Notes under the pieces: generated by a model
Told to the model about the DNA's origin: nothing
Seen by the model: only the letters and a program-made list of their open reading frames with translations
Databases searched by the model: none
Program-made: the position numbers and the translations under genes
Shown here: positions 42,052 through 51,297 of the stretch, piece by piece
Position numbering within the stretch: the first letter of the stretch is position 1
Layout: each line of letters begins with the position of its first letter
Assembly: GCA_016787415.1 (NCBI GenBank)
Contig: JAEUUT010000110.1
Span: 1-64,000 of the forward strand
Length of the DNA: 64,000 nt
Source: Saprospiraceae bacterium
Lineage (GTDB): Bacteria; Bacteroidota; Bacteroidia; Chitinophagales; Saprospiraceae
Direction of reading: 5' to 3'

Positions 42052-43710
42052 CTAAAACGACGAACTCACATTCAGCCTTACCCCGTGAAACGTCGGTTCC
42101 AGGCGGCAAATACCGCCGGCGCAGTTGATGCCTTCCACCTGCTTGACGTAAGCCAGGGAAAAGCGGCTGGCTTTGTGCGTGTACACGAGGCCGACGCTGG
42201 GGTAATGCAGACCGTCAAATTTCGTTTTTTCTACCGGGTATTCCTCCGGGTTGTGGTGCGGAATTTTGTACATATCCGACACATACATAATCCAGTGTGG
42301 GGCCCAGCCAAATTCTGCCAGCGCATTTACCCAGGAACCGAATTCGTCTTTGGTCGACAGGTATTGCGCTTCAATACGAATGGATTTCCGCGGATTGAAG
42401 CGGTACAGGAATTCGGTGTACGGCGTCACGGCATTTACAAAATCGTCTTTGCCCTGGTACACAAAGATATTGTATTTCAACACCTGCACACCGCCGATCA
42501 ACTGCCATTTCCGTTTGTATTTATAGGTAAATTCCGGGGTAATTTCCCGGTACAACTGCGTAGCGCCATCAAGGTTCAGGAAGCCATCGCCGTTGATTTG
42601 GGTAATGTCGGAGAAATTGACACCCAGCGACAGCGCTTTGTTGACTTTGTATTTGACATCCATTTGTACCGCCTGTTCGCCCAGTTCCTGCGTAGCAGGC
42701 GAAAAACGGGCGGTGAGGCGGTACGTATTCTGTTTGGCCATAGGCGGCAGGAAATTGAGCGCGCCCTGCACCCCTACCACAAACGGATTGGAGCGGAAGG
42801 AAAAGTCCTGCGTACGTTTCAATTCGAGCGTAGCGCCCAGGCCACTTTTGGCATAGGCCAGGCTGGAATATACGGTGTACCCGCGGCGGTTGCTGAGTTT
42901 GCCGCGGCTGCCGGTGGCGGTTACAGCCAGTGGATCGTACACCACATCATAGGTTTTGGCAGCACCTTCCACATACCAGGTAAATGCGCCTGCTGAAAGG
43001 GTATTGAACACCGTAGCAGCATAGGTATTGTACTGAGCGCCGGTGCTGTCGCGCGGGGCATAAGTCGCAATGGTGTTGACGATCTGGTTCACCGTTTCGT
43101 CGTCGTACGTGCGGCCTACCACGCCGATGCCGGGCGCAAACGTGAGGTTTTTCGTAGAGTCAGGCTGCACAAATCCTTCCAGCACAGCGCCGCGCACAGT
43201 GGTGCCGTAGCGGGTGAATTGCCGTTTCTGGCGTCCTGTAAACGCCCGCACTTTCCAGTTGGGTGTCAGGTCGTAGCCCAGCCGCACGCCATACAGGGCG
43301 TTGTCGATCAGCAGCGCGCGTTCTTCATACGCCCGAAAAATGATGCCGGAGCCGATCTGATCGTACAGGTAGCCGCCCGAGAGATCGAATTTGTCTACCT
43401 TTTTGTGCACATACCAGCGGCCGATGCCTTCGTCGGTATAGGAACCGTTGGGATTGAGCAGGTTGGAGTTGTTGAACACATCGAAGCGCACGCCGATGTC
43501 GAAACCCCAGTTGGAATAGTTCAGGTTGAGCCAACTCTCTGCGCCGAATTTCTGGTAATCGTACTGCGGGGTGTTGGAAGCGCCAATGATGGAATCGGCG
43601 ATAAAAAAGTTGCCGTTGGATTGCAGGTTGCCGGTAATGCGGCCGCCATTTTGGGCCGACAAAACGGATGCCCCAACCAACAGAGTTAGTAACAGGTAAA
43701 AGTGCTTCAT
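42052..43710 (-). CDS. DUF6029 family outer-membrane beta-barrel protein
   Basis: 552 residues from the ATG at 43710, which follows a TACCTTTG -7 element at 43736-43743 by about 25 bp. A signal peptide is seen (MKHFYLLLTLLVGASVLSAQ). The rest is rich in alternating hydrophobic strands with aromatic ends, e.g. GGYLYDQIGSGIIFRAYEER, ending in RLNVSSSF, a typical outer-membrane C-terminal strand. DUF6029 has no assigned function; a porin-like barrel is inferred. It sits downstream of an epimerase on the same strand but with its own promoter. Confidence 0.85.
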   Translation of the reverse strand: MKHFYLLLTLLVGASVLSAQNGGRITGNLQSNGNFFIADSIIGASNTPQYDYQKFGAESWLNLNYSNWGFDIGVRFDVFNNSNLLNPNGSYTDEGIGRWYVHKKVDKFDLSGGYLYDQIGSGIIFRAYEERALLIDNALYGVRLGYDLTPNWKVRAFTGRQKRQFTRYGTTVRGAVLEGFVQPDSTKNLTFAPGIGVVGRTYDDETVNQIVNTIATYAPRDSTGAQYNTYAATVFNTLSAGAFTWYVEGAAKTYDVVYDPLAVTATGSRGKLSNRRGYTVYSSLAYAKSGLGATLELKRTQDFSFRSNPFVVGVQGALNFLPPMAKQNTYRLTARFSPATQELGEQAVQMDVKYKVNKALSLGVNFSDITQINGDGFLNLDGATQLYREITPEFTYKYKRKWQLIGGVQVLKYNIFVYQGKDDFVNAVTPYTEFLYRFNPRKSIRIEAQYLSTKDEFGSWVNALAEFGWAPHWIMYVSDMYKIPHHNPEEYPVEKTKFDGLHYPSVGLVYTHKASRFSLAYVKQVEGINCAGGICRLEPTFHGVRLNVSSSF

Positions 43711-43809
43711 GCGGAAAGTCCGAAAGATGTTTGGACAAAGGTAGAATGCCGCTGCATCTTTCAACGAAAACCCTGCATGAAATGGTCGTGTGGAGACAAA
43801 AAGTGCCGT

Positions 43810-44739
43810 TTATTCTTTCATTTTGATTTCCATCCGGCTTTTCCACTCCGAATCAGGCGCCAGCGACACCAGTCCTTGCCCGTTGTTGAAGGCATCTACA
43901 TTGCAACTCATGGGCTCCAGGGCGATGCTTTCGCGGTGTGGCGGTGTAAAAACCTGGAAGAACGGAAACTGTCGGATAGAAGCGGCTACTTCCAGCGTGC
44001 CCTCCGTGCCTTCCAGGAGCAGGCGGGCTGTGCCGGCGGTTTTGGAATTGAAAAAACAGTTATCGAGGAAAGTGTCGCCCACAGTTGTTTTTTTCTGAAA
44101 CCCGAGGTAAACCGTGCGTTCCCCGGTAGGAATCATGCGGTCGTTGATGGCCACTTGTTCGCAAGAAGGCAGTTTCATGCGGTGCTGGTTGGCCGTATCG
44201 GCTAATTTGAAATACGGATGCCAGCCAAAACCTACAGGAATAGCCTCGTTGTGCAGGTTGTGTACAGCCATATCGAGGGAGAACGTGCCATTGTCGTGGA
44301 TCATAAATTCCACCTCCAGAGAAAACGGAAAAGGGTAGTAGGGCCGGGAGCCGTCGTAGGCATAACTGCACAAAATGCTGGCGTGGTCTTTTGCCAGAAA
44401 CACATATTCCACTTCAAATGCTTCGTCGCGCACGAACCCGTGAATGGCATTTTCGGTAGCCGCATTGTTGAGCGGAAATTCATATTGTTTGCCCAGCCAT
44501 TCGTAGCGACCGTGATCGAGCCGGTTGGGGAATGGAAACAGGAGCACACTTTTGCCCCATTTGGCGGCTTCGAGTTCCTCCGGCGTGTTGTAGCCGTCGA
44601 GGATGTTTTTTTTACCGAAATGGATGTTCAGCACATTGGCGCCGCGCTCGGGCACCATGCTGAAGGAATTTCCTGTAGCAGCATGCGACAATTCGTAGCG
44701 CGTGTATTGGCCGAAGGCTGTTTTCTTGAGTTCGTACAT
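43810..44739 (-). CDS. Aldose 1-epimerase family protein
   Basis: 309 residues from the ATG at 44739; 15 further in-frame codons upstream are unlikely. Galactose-mutarotase fold with PERGANVLNIHFGKKNILDG, FPNRLDHGRYEWLGKQYEF, NAIHGFVRDEAFE, the catalytic histidine in VGFGWHPYFKLAD and the C-terminal glutamate in ESIALEPMSC. It interconverts alpha and beta anomers of a sugar; substrate not resolved (YeaD/galM-like subgroups are possible). No signal peptide, so cytoplasmic. Confidence 0.92.
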   Translation of the reverse strand: MYELKKTAFGQYTRYELSHAATGNSFSMVPERGANVLNIHFGKKNILDGYNTPEELEAAKWGKSVLLFPFPNRLDHGRYEWLGKQYEFPLNNAATENAIHGFVRDEAFEVEYVFLAKDHASILCSYAYDGSRPYYPFPFSLEVEFMIHDNGTFSLDMAVHNLHNEAIPVGFGWHPYFKLADTANQHRMKLPSCEQVAINDRMIPTGERTVYLGFQKKTTVGDTFLDNCFFNSKTAGTARLLLEGTEGTLEVAASIRQFPFFQVFTPPHRESIALEPMSCNVDAFNNGQGLVSLAPDSEWKSRMEIKMKE

Positions 44740-44852
44740 GGCATCTTGCAGTGGATGATGAAAGATGCAAATGTGACAAAACAATAGGGTTTGTTGTGCT
44801 GGAAGTAGAAATATTTTATGTGAAATCCGGCATCAGGACTTCTTTCTCAAAA

Positions 44853-46376
44853 TTACCGCTGCACCCACATCTTTTTTATGGCGCTGCGTTCGCCAGCATT
44901 TACCTGTAAAAAATACAGGCCTTGCGGGTAGTTGTCCAGTTCCAGCGTACGTTCCAGGTGCTGTGCATGGTGGTTTACCAATTGTTGCAATACCTGCCCG
45001 AAAACATCCAGCAGCCGTATCTCCACATCGGCGGCTTCGGGCAGTTGCAGGACTAAGAAAGCCCTGTTAGTGGCAGGGTTGGGGAAAATTCCAACATCGA
45101 ATGCTGTATTCGGTTCCAAAACAGGTACCACTACATCTGCTGTAAGCGTGATGTTACTGACACATGCGCTTGGATCAGACACCACTACGGTATAAGCGCC
45201 GGGGGCAAGATTGGCAAGCAACGAGGTAGTATCGCCCGTGCTCCATTCAAACTGATACAAGGCCGGATTGGCTACGGTGGCCGGGTAGCCGCCATTGATC
45301 AGAAGTGTTGCTGCTCCATTTTGCTGTCCGGCAGTGGCTGGCGTGACAATGGCTTGCCCGTGCAAGGGTTCGAGCACAGGTACCAGGGTGAGCACACTGG
45401 TTGCGCCGAGTATATAACATCCGGAAGAGACGTCCAGATTGGGAAGTTTGGCAGGTACGTCGGGGTTGATAAGTGTTGCGCTGCCCACTACCACAGGGGT
45501 AAAATAAAATACCATCGGCTCCGAACTGATAATGTTGTTCTGGAGGTTTACGGGCAAAACCTGTGTACTCAATGTTGTACTAATGATTCCGGGAATGCTT
45601 CCCGGCCATGTGTCGGGCGGGATGGGCTGGCTGGTAAGCGCCCAACTCATTCCCGACAAAGGTTGGTCGTTGGGAATGACAAAAGAGGCAGCGTCAAAAC
45701 TCAGTACACTCAGCAGGTTCTGGCCTTTGCATAAAAAACCGTTGTTCTCGATCTCGTAATTCCCGGCAGTTGCCTGTGCACAGGTAACGGTGGAAACACG
45801 CACGATTTGAATACAAAACTGCCCAGAAGCCACTATAGTACCCGACGCATAACCGTCGATCATCAGGTAATACGTCTGCCCGGGTACGGTAAGAAACGTC
45901 AGTCCCGCCCGATAATCGGTAGCCGGATCGCTGTCGACATACAGGTCTTCATTGCAGGCTACCTGCGTGAGGCTGTGGCAATCGGTTCCCTGAAAAATGG
46001 CCATTTGGGTATCTCCACCCGAAATATAGAGCCCACCTGTATTGCAGGGAATGGTTTCGAGGTGAAAAAGGCCGCCATTAGTGGTAAATGTGAACCAAAG
46101 GCTGTTATTGACCGGCTCTACGCCACCTGTTTCGGCAAAGCAGCCTGGCACAGGATCAGCAGGATCGGCCGTAGCCATGGTGTTATCGTAGGTGCCCGAC
46201 ATTTGAACGACACCTGTAGCGGCAGTAAAAAAGGCAGAAATATCAGGAGCCGTGCTGCAATCATCCGGATTACTGAGGGCCAATAACGGTAGTCCGGCAT
46301 TCACAGGGAAAGCAAGTAGTGCGGAATGAATGCCGAGCAATAAAGAGTGAATGGTCAGTAGTAGTGCGTTTTTCAT
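44853..46376 (-). CDS. Secreted protein with T9SS type A sorting domain
   Basis: 507 residues from the ATG at 46376 (an adjacent ATG at 46379 is equally possible). Signal peptide MKNALLLTIHSLLLGIHSAL. The N-terminal part (about 35-180) with SLWFTFTTNGG and GQTYYLMIDGYA resembles pre-peptidase/CUB-like sandwiches. The middle is Pro/Thr-rich. The last 75 residues form a type A sorting domain: VGIFPNPATNRAFLVLQLPE, VEIRLLDVFGQVLQQL, YPQGLYFLQVNAGERSAIKK. The protein should be exported through T9SS and held at the surface or released. Catalytic motifs were not recognised. Confidence 0.88.
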   Translation of the reverse strand: MKNALLLTIHSLLLGIHSALLAFPVNAGLPLLALSNPDDCSTAPDISAFFTAATGVVQMSGTYDNTMATADPADPVPGCFAETGGVEPVNNSLWFTFTTNGGLFHLETIPCNTGGLYISGGDTQMAIFQGTDCHSLTQVACNEDLYVDSDPATDYRAGLTFLTVPGQTYYLMIDGYASGTIVASGQFCIQIVRVSTVTCAQATAGNYEIENNGFLCKGQNLLSVLSFDAASFVIPNDQPLSGMSWALTSQPIPPDTWPGSIPGIISTTLSTQVLPVNLQNNIISSEPMVFYFTPVVVGSATLINPDVPAKLPNLDVSSGCYILGATSVLTLVPVLEPLHGQAIVTPATAGQQNGAATLLINGGYPATVANPALYQFEWSTGDTTSLLANLAPGAYTVVVSDPSACVSNITLTADVVVPVLEPNTAFDVGIFPNPATNRAFLVLQLPEAADVEIRLLDVFGQVLQQLVNHHAQHLERTLELDNYPQGLYFLQVNAGERSAIKKMWVQR

Positions 46377-46421
46377 CATTAGATATGATCGAGAGACCAA
46401 CAATGCAAAATTTGTTACCCC

Positions 46422-46449
46422 ACTTACTACTCACCACTGACCACTCACA
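46422..46449. repeat. Short heptamer array ACTCACC/ACTGACC
   Basis: Four words ACTTACT, ACTCACC, ACTGACC, ACTCACA. The TCA inside the last word is the TGA stop of the CBS gene. Single-armed. It is followed by the divergent-like gap before the T9SS gene start at 46376. Confidence 0.75.
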
Positions 46450-47110
46450 TATTCAAATAATTCATCAATGACGCATAGCGCTCTGTCATCACATTGGCAT
46501 TCTCAATGTTGCTGAAGGTTTGCTTCACCTCATATTCGTGGCGTTCGAGGGAAGCAATGACACGGCTGATATCGTGGCGGTTTACCTTGATGGTGAGTTC
46601 TACTGTTTCGGGATCTTCATTCGAAGAGGTCACAAAACTGCTCAATATTTGTACGTCTTCCGATTCGATGATATGAGCAATAGTGCCCAGCGAGTAGTCG
46701 CGGCGGTTCATTTCCAGCACCATCACGGCGCCAGGTTCTGTGAAGGAGGCGGTGTTGGCAAAATAGCGCAGCAGGTCATTTTGAGAAATCAAACCCAGGT
46801 AGGTTCCTTCGGTATCCGTTACCGGAATAACGGTCAGGCGATGGTCGCCCATCACACGCATGACTTCAAAAATGTGTTCATTTTCCATGACGGCAAACCG
46901 ACGCAGCAACGAAAAATCGTAAGAGCGAATCGGTTCGTACAGTTTATGGTTGAAAACATCTTCTTCGGATAAAATACCCACCAGTTTACCGTCTTCCAGC
47001 ACTGGCAAATGCTTGACGTGGTAATCGTTCAGCATATGAAATGCATCACGCCCCGTCTGTTCGACAGTCAGTGCAGGAATATCGTATGCAATTAAATTGT
47101 GAGCGGTCAT
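46445..47110 (-). CDS. CBS-domain protein (AcuB-like)
   Basis: 221 residues. Two CBS motifs: about 5-60 (MLNDYHVKHLPVLEDGKLVG, ILSEEDVFNH) and about 70-125 (VMGDHRLTVIPVTDTEG, LGLISQNDLLRYF). The C-terminal 80 residues resemble an ACT-like regulatory fold (DPETVELTIKVNRHDISRVI). CBS pairs bind adenine nucleotides and act as energy or ligand sensors. The controlled process is unknown. The stop is inside a heptamer array. Confidence 0.85.
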   Translation of the reverse strand: MTAHNLIAYDIPALTVEQTGRDAFHMLNDYHVKHLPVLEDGKLVGILSEEDVFNHKLYEPIRSYDFSLLRRFAVMENEHIFEVMRVMGDHRLTVIPVTDTEGTYLGLISQNDLLRYFANTASFTEPGAVMVLEMNRRDYSLGTIAHIIESEDVQILSSFVTSSNEDPETVELTIKVNRHDISRVIASLERHEYEVKQTFSNIENANVMTERYASLMNYLNM

Positions 47111-47327
47111 GTTCTACAATAGTTTTTGTCGGCATTGTTCCGGAGTATGAAAACCGGGACATTTGCACCTTTAAACAACATTTTTGCACGGATGTTGCTT
47201 CCAACAAGATGATGAAAAGCATGCCAACGGCACAAATATTGACCTAAAAAGTTCTTTTCCAAAAATAATTAACGGATTGGTAAAAAAACAGGCAAAATTC
47301 CCTTTCCGTTCTCTTAATAAAAATTTC

Positions 47328-48536
47328 ATGCCAAACACTCCTACCGGTACTACGGCTATTTCCCTTCGCTCCCTTTTTCTTCAGCATGTGGCACAAACCT
47401 CGCCGGCGCCTCTGGCGCTCGATATTGTGCGCGCCGAGGGTTGTTATATATACGATCGGTCGGGAAAAAAGTATCTCGACCTTATCGCAGGCATTGGTCC
47501 CAGCGTGCTGGGGCATCGGCATCCACAGGTGCAGGCAGCCGTGGAACAACAACTCAACGCTTACTGGCACACGCTGGTGTACGGGGAGTATGTGCTGGCG
47601 CCACAAGTGGAATTTGCACAACTGCTGGCAGCCCATTTGCCAGGGCTCGATTCGGTGTATTTTGTCAATTCAGGGGCAGAAGCCACCGAAGGCGCCATGA
47701 AATTAGCCAAACGCTACACCGGGCGCTACGAGTTCCTTGCCTGCCGAAATGCCTATCATGGCAGTACGCAAGGCGCCGCCAGTCTGATGAATCCAACCGA
47801 TTTCACCTCGGCTTTTCAGCCGCTGCTTCCAGGCATACGGAATATAGATTTCAATAACATAGCTGATCTGGCACAGATCAGTTCCTCCACAGCGGCCGTG
47901 ATTGTTGAAACCGTGCAAGGCGAAGCGGGTGTGTACCCGCCCGACCCAGCCTGGCTTAAGGCCCTGCGGCAGCGCTGCACCGAAACGGGTACATTGCTGA
48001 TTCTTGACGAAATTCAGGCCGGTTTCGGTAGAACAGGCACGCTCTTCGCATTCGAGCAATACGGCATTGTGCCTGATGTACTCCTGCTCGCCAAGGGTTT
48101 TGGCGGCGGTATGCCGCTGGGGGCATTTATCGCTCGCCGCGAGGTGATGCAGGTGCTGACCCACGATCCGGTGCTGGGGCATATCACCACTTTTGGCGGG
48201 CACCCGGTGTGTTGCGCGGCGGGGCTGGCTACATTGCAGGTGCTGACGCAAAGCGATTTGCTGGCGCGCGTACCTGAAAAAGCGGCACTCTTCCAGCAAT
48301 TGCTGGTGCACCCGGGCATTCGGGAAGTTCGCAGTGCAGGGCTGTGGTTTGCCATAGACCTGGGCAGTTTTGAACGGGTGCAACAAGTCATCCGCTATTG
48401 CATCGAACACGGCGTGATTACCGACTGGTTTTTGTTCAACGATCGGAGTTTACGTATTGCGCCGCCTCTAATTATCGAAGAAAGCGAGATTAGGGAAGCA
48501 TGTCGGGTAATTCTGGAGGCATTAGATAGATTGTGA
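47328..48536 (+). CDS. Class III (acetylornithine-type) aminotransferase
   Basis: 402 residues from ATG 47328; 48 open codons upstream lack protein-like character. PLP-dependent fold type I: LDLIAGIGPSVLGHRHPQV, VYFVNSGAEATEGAMKLAKR, ETVQGEAGVYPPDPAWLKAL, LDEIQAGFGRTGTLFAFEQY, and the Schiff-base lysine in LLAKGFGGGMPLGAF at about residue 256. The subfamily (acetylornithine, ornithine or other omega-amino transaminase) cannot be fixed without a search, and no arginine-biosynthesis neighbours help. It diverges from the CBS protein gene. Confidence 0.9.
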   Translation: MPNTPTGTTAISLRSLFLQHVAQTSPAPLALDIVRAEGCYIYDRSGKKYLDLIAGIGPSVLGHRHPQVQAAVEQQLNAYWHTLVYGEYVLAPQVEFAQLLAAHLPGLDSVYFVNSGAEATEGAMKLAKRYTGRYEFLACRNAYHGSTQGAASLMNPTDFTSAFQPLLPGIRNIDFNNIADLAQISSSTAAVIVETVQGEAGVYPPDPAWLKALRQRCTETGTLLILDEIQAGFGRTGTLFAFEQYGIVPDVLLLAKGFGGGMPLGAFIARREVMQVLTHDPVLGHITTFGGHPVCCAAGLATLQVLTQSDLLARVPEKAALFQQLLVHPGIREVRSAGLWFAIDLGSFERVQQVIRYCIEHGVITDWFLFNDRSLRIAPPLIIEESEIREACRVILEALDRL

Positions 48537-48657
48537 GTTCTTTTGAGAAAAATTATTCGATTTTGAACTTTCAAACAACTTTAAAAACTGTTTTATTTTT
48601 TTTTTGAGGCATAAAAGAAGCGTTTTTTCACCATTTTCCCAATTTTACTTGTGATGC

Positions 48658-48745
48658 CAATGTGTACGCTATGCTTTGTGTCCCTGATGTTCTTCGTGGT
48701 TTAACATTTAACCACAAAGGGCACCAGAGACACAAAGTGTAACAT
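48658..48745. repeat. Imperfect inverted repeat, TTTGTGTCC / TTCGTGG words
   Basis: CTTTGTGTC (48674-48682) with GACACAAAG (48729-48737), and inner GTGGTT (48696-48701) with AACCAC (48710-48715). The words resemble the 36717 element. It lies between the convergent aminotransferase and rpsA. The rest of 48537-48852 is AT-rich and holds a degraded ATCCGTTTTATCCG word string at 48808-48830. Confidence 0.75.
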
Positions 48746-48852
48746 ACAACTAGAGATTTTTGTGCATAGAAACGACCATCAGGCAAAGAAATCAGTTTAA
48801 ATCCGCAAGCATCCGTTTTATCCGTTTTCCCATCCAGTCTCGGTGGGTAAAC

Positions 48853-48898
48853 ACAAAAAACAAAAACCGGCCGCCCCGAAAATTCGGAACGGCCGGTT
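48853..48898 (-). terminator. Rho-independent terminator of rpsA
   Basis: On the minus strand, stem AACCGGCCG (48898-48890) with CGGCCGGTT (48873-48865), extended by pairing in the loop, is followed by a T-rich tract (48866 down to 48853). It lies about 55 bp after the rpsA stop. Confidence 0.9.
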
Positions 48899-48953
48899 CA
48901 ATATTCCCTCAAAACACTAAAACTTCTGCTATCTGCGGGAATCCGCGTGGCAG

Positions 48954-51026
48954 TTATTTCTCCAGCGACTCTTTCAGAGCAGCCAGAGCAGCGAGATCGC
49001 CCAGTGTTTCTTTTTCTACTTTTTTCTGAACCTCGGCGATAGCGGATTTCTCTTCACCTTCTTCTTTCGAGCGTTCTGCGCGTACGGCATTTTCAGCCTT
49101 GTACTTCAAATCCTCAAGGTAGCGTGTGTGCGATACCAGTATGCGGCGATCTTCCTTGTTGAATTCGATCACTTTCACCGTTACCACATCGCCTGGGTTG
49201 ACGGGCTGGCCGTCTTCCTTACGGATGTGTTTGGCAGGAGCGAATGCTTCGAGGCCGTGTGGCAACTGGAAGGTAGCACCTTTGTCGTCGCGTTTCATAG
49301 CCGTTGCTTCGTGGTAGGATCCTACGGGGAAGAGTTCTTCAAAACCATCCCACGGATTGTCCTGCGTTTGCTTGTGGCCGAGGCTGATCTGGCGTTTTTC
49401 CTTGTCGATGTCGAGCACCACAACTTCCAGCGGGCTGCCCACTTTCGTGAACTCGCTTGGGTGTGCGTAGCGCTTGGTCCAACTCAGGTCGCTGATGTGC
49501 ACCATACCGCCTACACCTTCGCTGAGTTCAACGAAGATACCGTAGTTGGTGATGTTTTTCACGGTGCCAGTGTAGCGGCTGCCGATCGGGAAGCGATCGG
49601 AGATTTCGCTCCATGGGTCAGCGGTGAGTTGTTTGATCGAGAGCGACATTTTGCGGTCAGCGCGGTCGATGGTCACGACGCGGGCTTCCACTTCCTGGCC
49701 CATTTTGAAGTATTCTTTCGCGTTGATGCTCTGGTTGCCCCAGGTAATTTCGCTGATGTGGATCAGGCCTTCTACGCCCGGCTGGATTTCCACGAAAGCG
49801 CCGTAATCTTCGATGTTGACAATTTTGCCTTTCACCACGGAGCCTTCCACTACCTCCGGAGACAGTACTTCCCACGGGTGCGGCGTCAGTTGTTTCAGAC
49901 CCAGGCTGATACGTTTTTTGTTTTCGTCGAAGTCGAGCACTACCACGTTGATACGCTGGTTGAGCGACAGCATTTCGCTCGGGTGACCGATACGGCCCCA
50001 GCTGATATCCGTGATGTAGAGCAGACCGTCGACGCCACCGAGGTCGAGGAACGCACCAAAGTCGGTGATGTTCTTCACGATACCTTCGAGTACCTGGCCT
50101 TTGTCGAGGCTGCCGAGGATTTGCTCGCGCTGTTCTGCCAGATCGCTTTCGATGAGGGCTTTGTGGCTGACAACGGCATTTTTGATTTGCTCGTTGACTT
50201 TCACCACTTTGAATTCCATCACTTTACCTACGTACTGATCGTAGTCGATCACCGGTTTGATGTCGATTTGCGAACCAGGCAGGAAGGTTTCCAGGCCGTT
50301 GCAATCAACAATCAGACCACCTTTTGTTTTGCTGATAACCGTACCGCGGATGATGGTACCGTTTTTGAACGAATCGACGATGCTTTCCCAGGCGCGCAGG
50401 ATTTTCGCTTTGCGGCGCGACAGGCCCAATTGGCCCTGGCTGTCTTCCTGGCTTTCTACGTACACTTCCACTTCGTCGCCCTGTGCAAGACCTGGCGTGT
50501 CGCGGAACTCGCTCATCGGGATGAGACCGTCGCTTTTGTAGTTGATGTCGAGTACTACGTCACCACCGCTGATAGCGCTCACGCGGCCGCGGATGATTTC
50601 ATTTTCAGCAACACTTTTCAGCGTTTCGTCGTACTGTTTCAGCAGCGCTGCTTTTTCTGCCTGTGTGTAGGCAATAGCACCGCGCTTATCCATGTTCCAG
50701 TTGTAATCGTCGTGGGCGCCTCCGGTTACTACCGGTTCGAATTCAGGCAGTTCCACTTCTTCTTCCTCTTCTTCAACGGGTTCAGCGGCTTGTTTTGCCA
50801 CCGGGGCTGCTGCTACTACCTCTTCAACCACTTCTGGTGTTTCTTCTTTAGCAGTTTCTTCGGTTGCTTCCGCAACTACTTCCGGTGCTTTTTCTTCAGC
50901 CACTTCTTCCGTTGCTGCTGCAACAACTTCCGGTTCTTCGGTTACCGCAGGCGTTTCCACTGTTTCTTCAGCGGGGGTGTTCACTTCTTCCTGCTCGTTG
51001 TTGAGTTCTTTTTCTTCTTCTAACAT
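48954..51026 (-). CDS. rpsA: 30S ribosomal protein S1
   Basis: 690 residues, longer than the E. coli protein (557) because of an acidic N-terminal extension of about 120 residues (EEEKELNNEQEEVNTPAEET and similar Glu/Ala/Val blocks). Six S1 RNA-binding motifs follow from about 150 to 630, for example GRVSAISGGDVVLDINYKSD, GIVKNITDFGAFLDLGGVDG, GKIVNIEDYGAFVEIQPGVE and GTVKNITNYGIFVELSEGVG. S1 binds mRNA at initiation, which matters in Bacteroidota where Shine-Dalgarno use is weak. It is preceded by a promoter at 51127-51134 and a leader of about 95 nt, and followed by a strong terminator. Confidence 0.96.
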   Translation of the reverse strand: MLEEEKELNNEQEEVNTPAEETVETPAVTEEPEVVAAATEEVAEEKAPEVVAEATEETAKEETPEVVEEVVAAAPVAKQAAEPVEEEEEEVELPEFEPVVTGGAHDDYNWNMDKRGAIAYTQAEKAALLKQYDETLKSVAENEIIRGRVSAISGGDVVLDINYKSDGLIPMSEFRDTPGLAQGDEVEVYVESQEDSQGQLGLSRRKAKILRAWESIVDSFKNGTIIRGTVISKTKGGLIVDCNGLETFLPGSQIDIKPVIDYDQYVGKVMEFKVVKVNEQIKNAVVSHKALIESDLAEQREQILGSLDKGQVLEGIVKNITDFGAFLDLGGVDGLLYITDISWGRIGHPSEMLSLNQRINVVVLDFDENKKRISLGLKQLTPHPWEVLSPEVVEGSVVKGKIVNIEDYGAFVEIQPGVEGLIHISEITWGNQSINAKEYFKMGQEVEARVVTIDRADRKMSLSIKQLTADPWSEISDRFPIGSRYTGTVKNITNYGIFVELSEGVGGMVHISDLSWTKRYAHPSEFTKVGSPLEVVVLDIDKEKRQISLGHKQTQDNPWDGFEELFPVGSYHEATAMKRDDKGATFQLPHGLEAFAPAKHIRKEDGQPVNPGDVVTVKVIEFNKEDRRILVSHTRYLEDLKYKAENAVRAERSKEEGEEKSAIAEVQKKVEKETLGDLAALAALKESLEK

Positions 51027-51126
51027 GATAAATAAGGACTGGCTGTTTGGGGGTCGGGTTTGGTAAAATGTTATGATTCCACTTGCAGGACGGAATCGGT
51101 GTCCGCGCTTTTTCTAAAAGCGGGCG

Positions 51127-51134
51127 CAAAGGTA
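51127..51134 (-). promoter_or_regulatory. Candidate -7 element of rpsA
   Basis: TACCTTTG on the minus strand. The transcript leader (about 95 nt) contains a small hairpin CGCTTTTAGAAAAAGCG at 51103-51119. Confidence 0.6.
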
Positions 51135-51207
51135 CTGTGAATTTTGGAATAATGAAAGGTGTTTTTTTTAAAAAAAGAGGAAGCTTTTCGAGGCAAGGGC
51201 GGGGTTT

Positions 51208-51297
51208 AAGAGGCAAGAGGCAAAGAGCAAGGGGCAAGAGGATTGCCGCTTGCTTTTTGCCCTTTGCCTCTTAATTTTTTGCCCCTTGCCCCTTATC
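51208..51297. repeat. Inverted heptamer array, GAGGCAA / TTGCCCC words
   Basis: GAGGCAA, AGAGCAA, GGGGCAA words on the left and TTGCTTT, TTGCCCT, TTGCCTC, TTGCCCC on the right. Same word family as 1717-1815. It abuts the TAG stop of the receptor gene at 51298. Confidence 0.9.

Noticed and set aside
48537..48953. tRNA or small RNA gene in the long aminotransferase-rpsA gap
   Set aside because: No cloverleaf or conserved tRNA blocks; the region holds a word repeat and the rpsA terminator.
49128..51023. 631-codon open frame antisense to rpsA
   Set aside because: Mirror of the repetitive S1 domains and Glu-rich extension; no start context and no domain.
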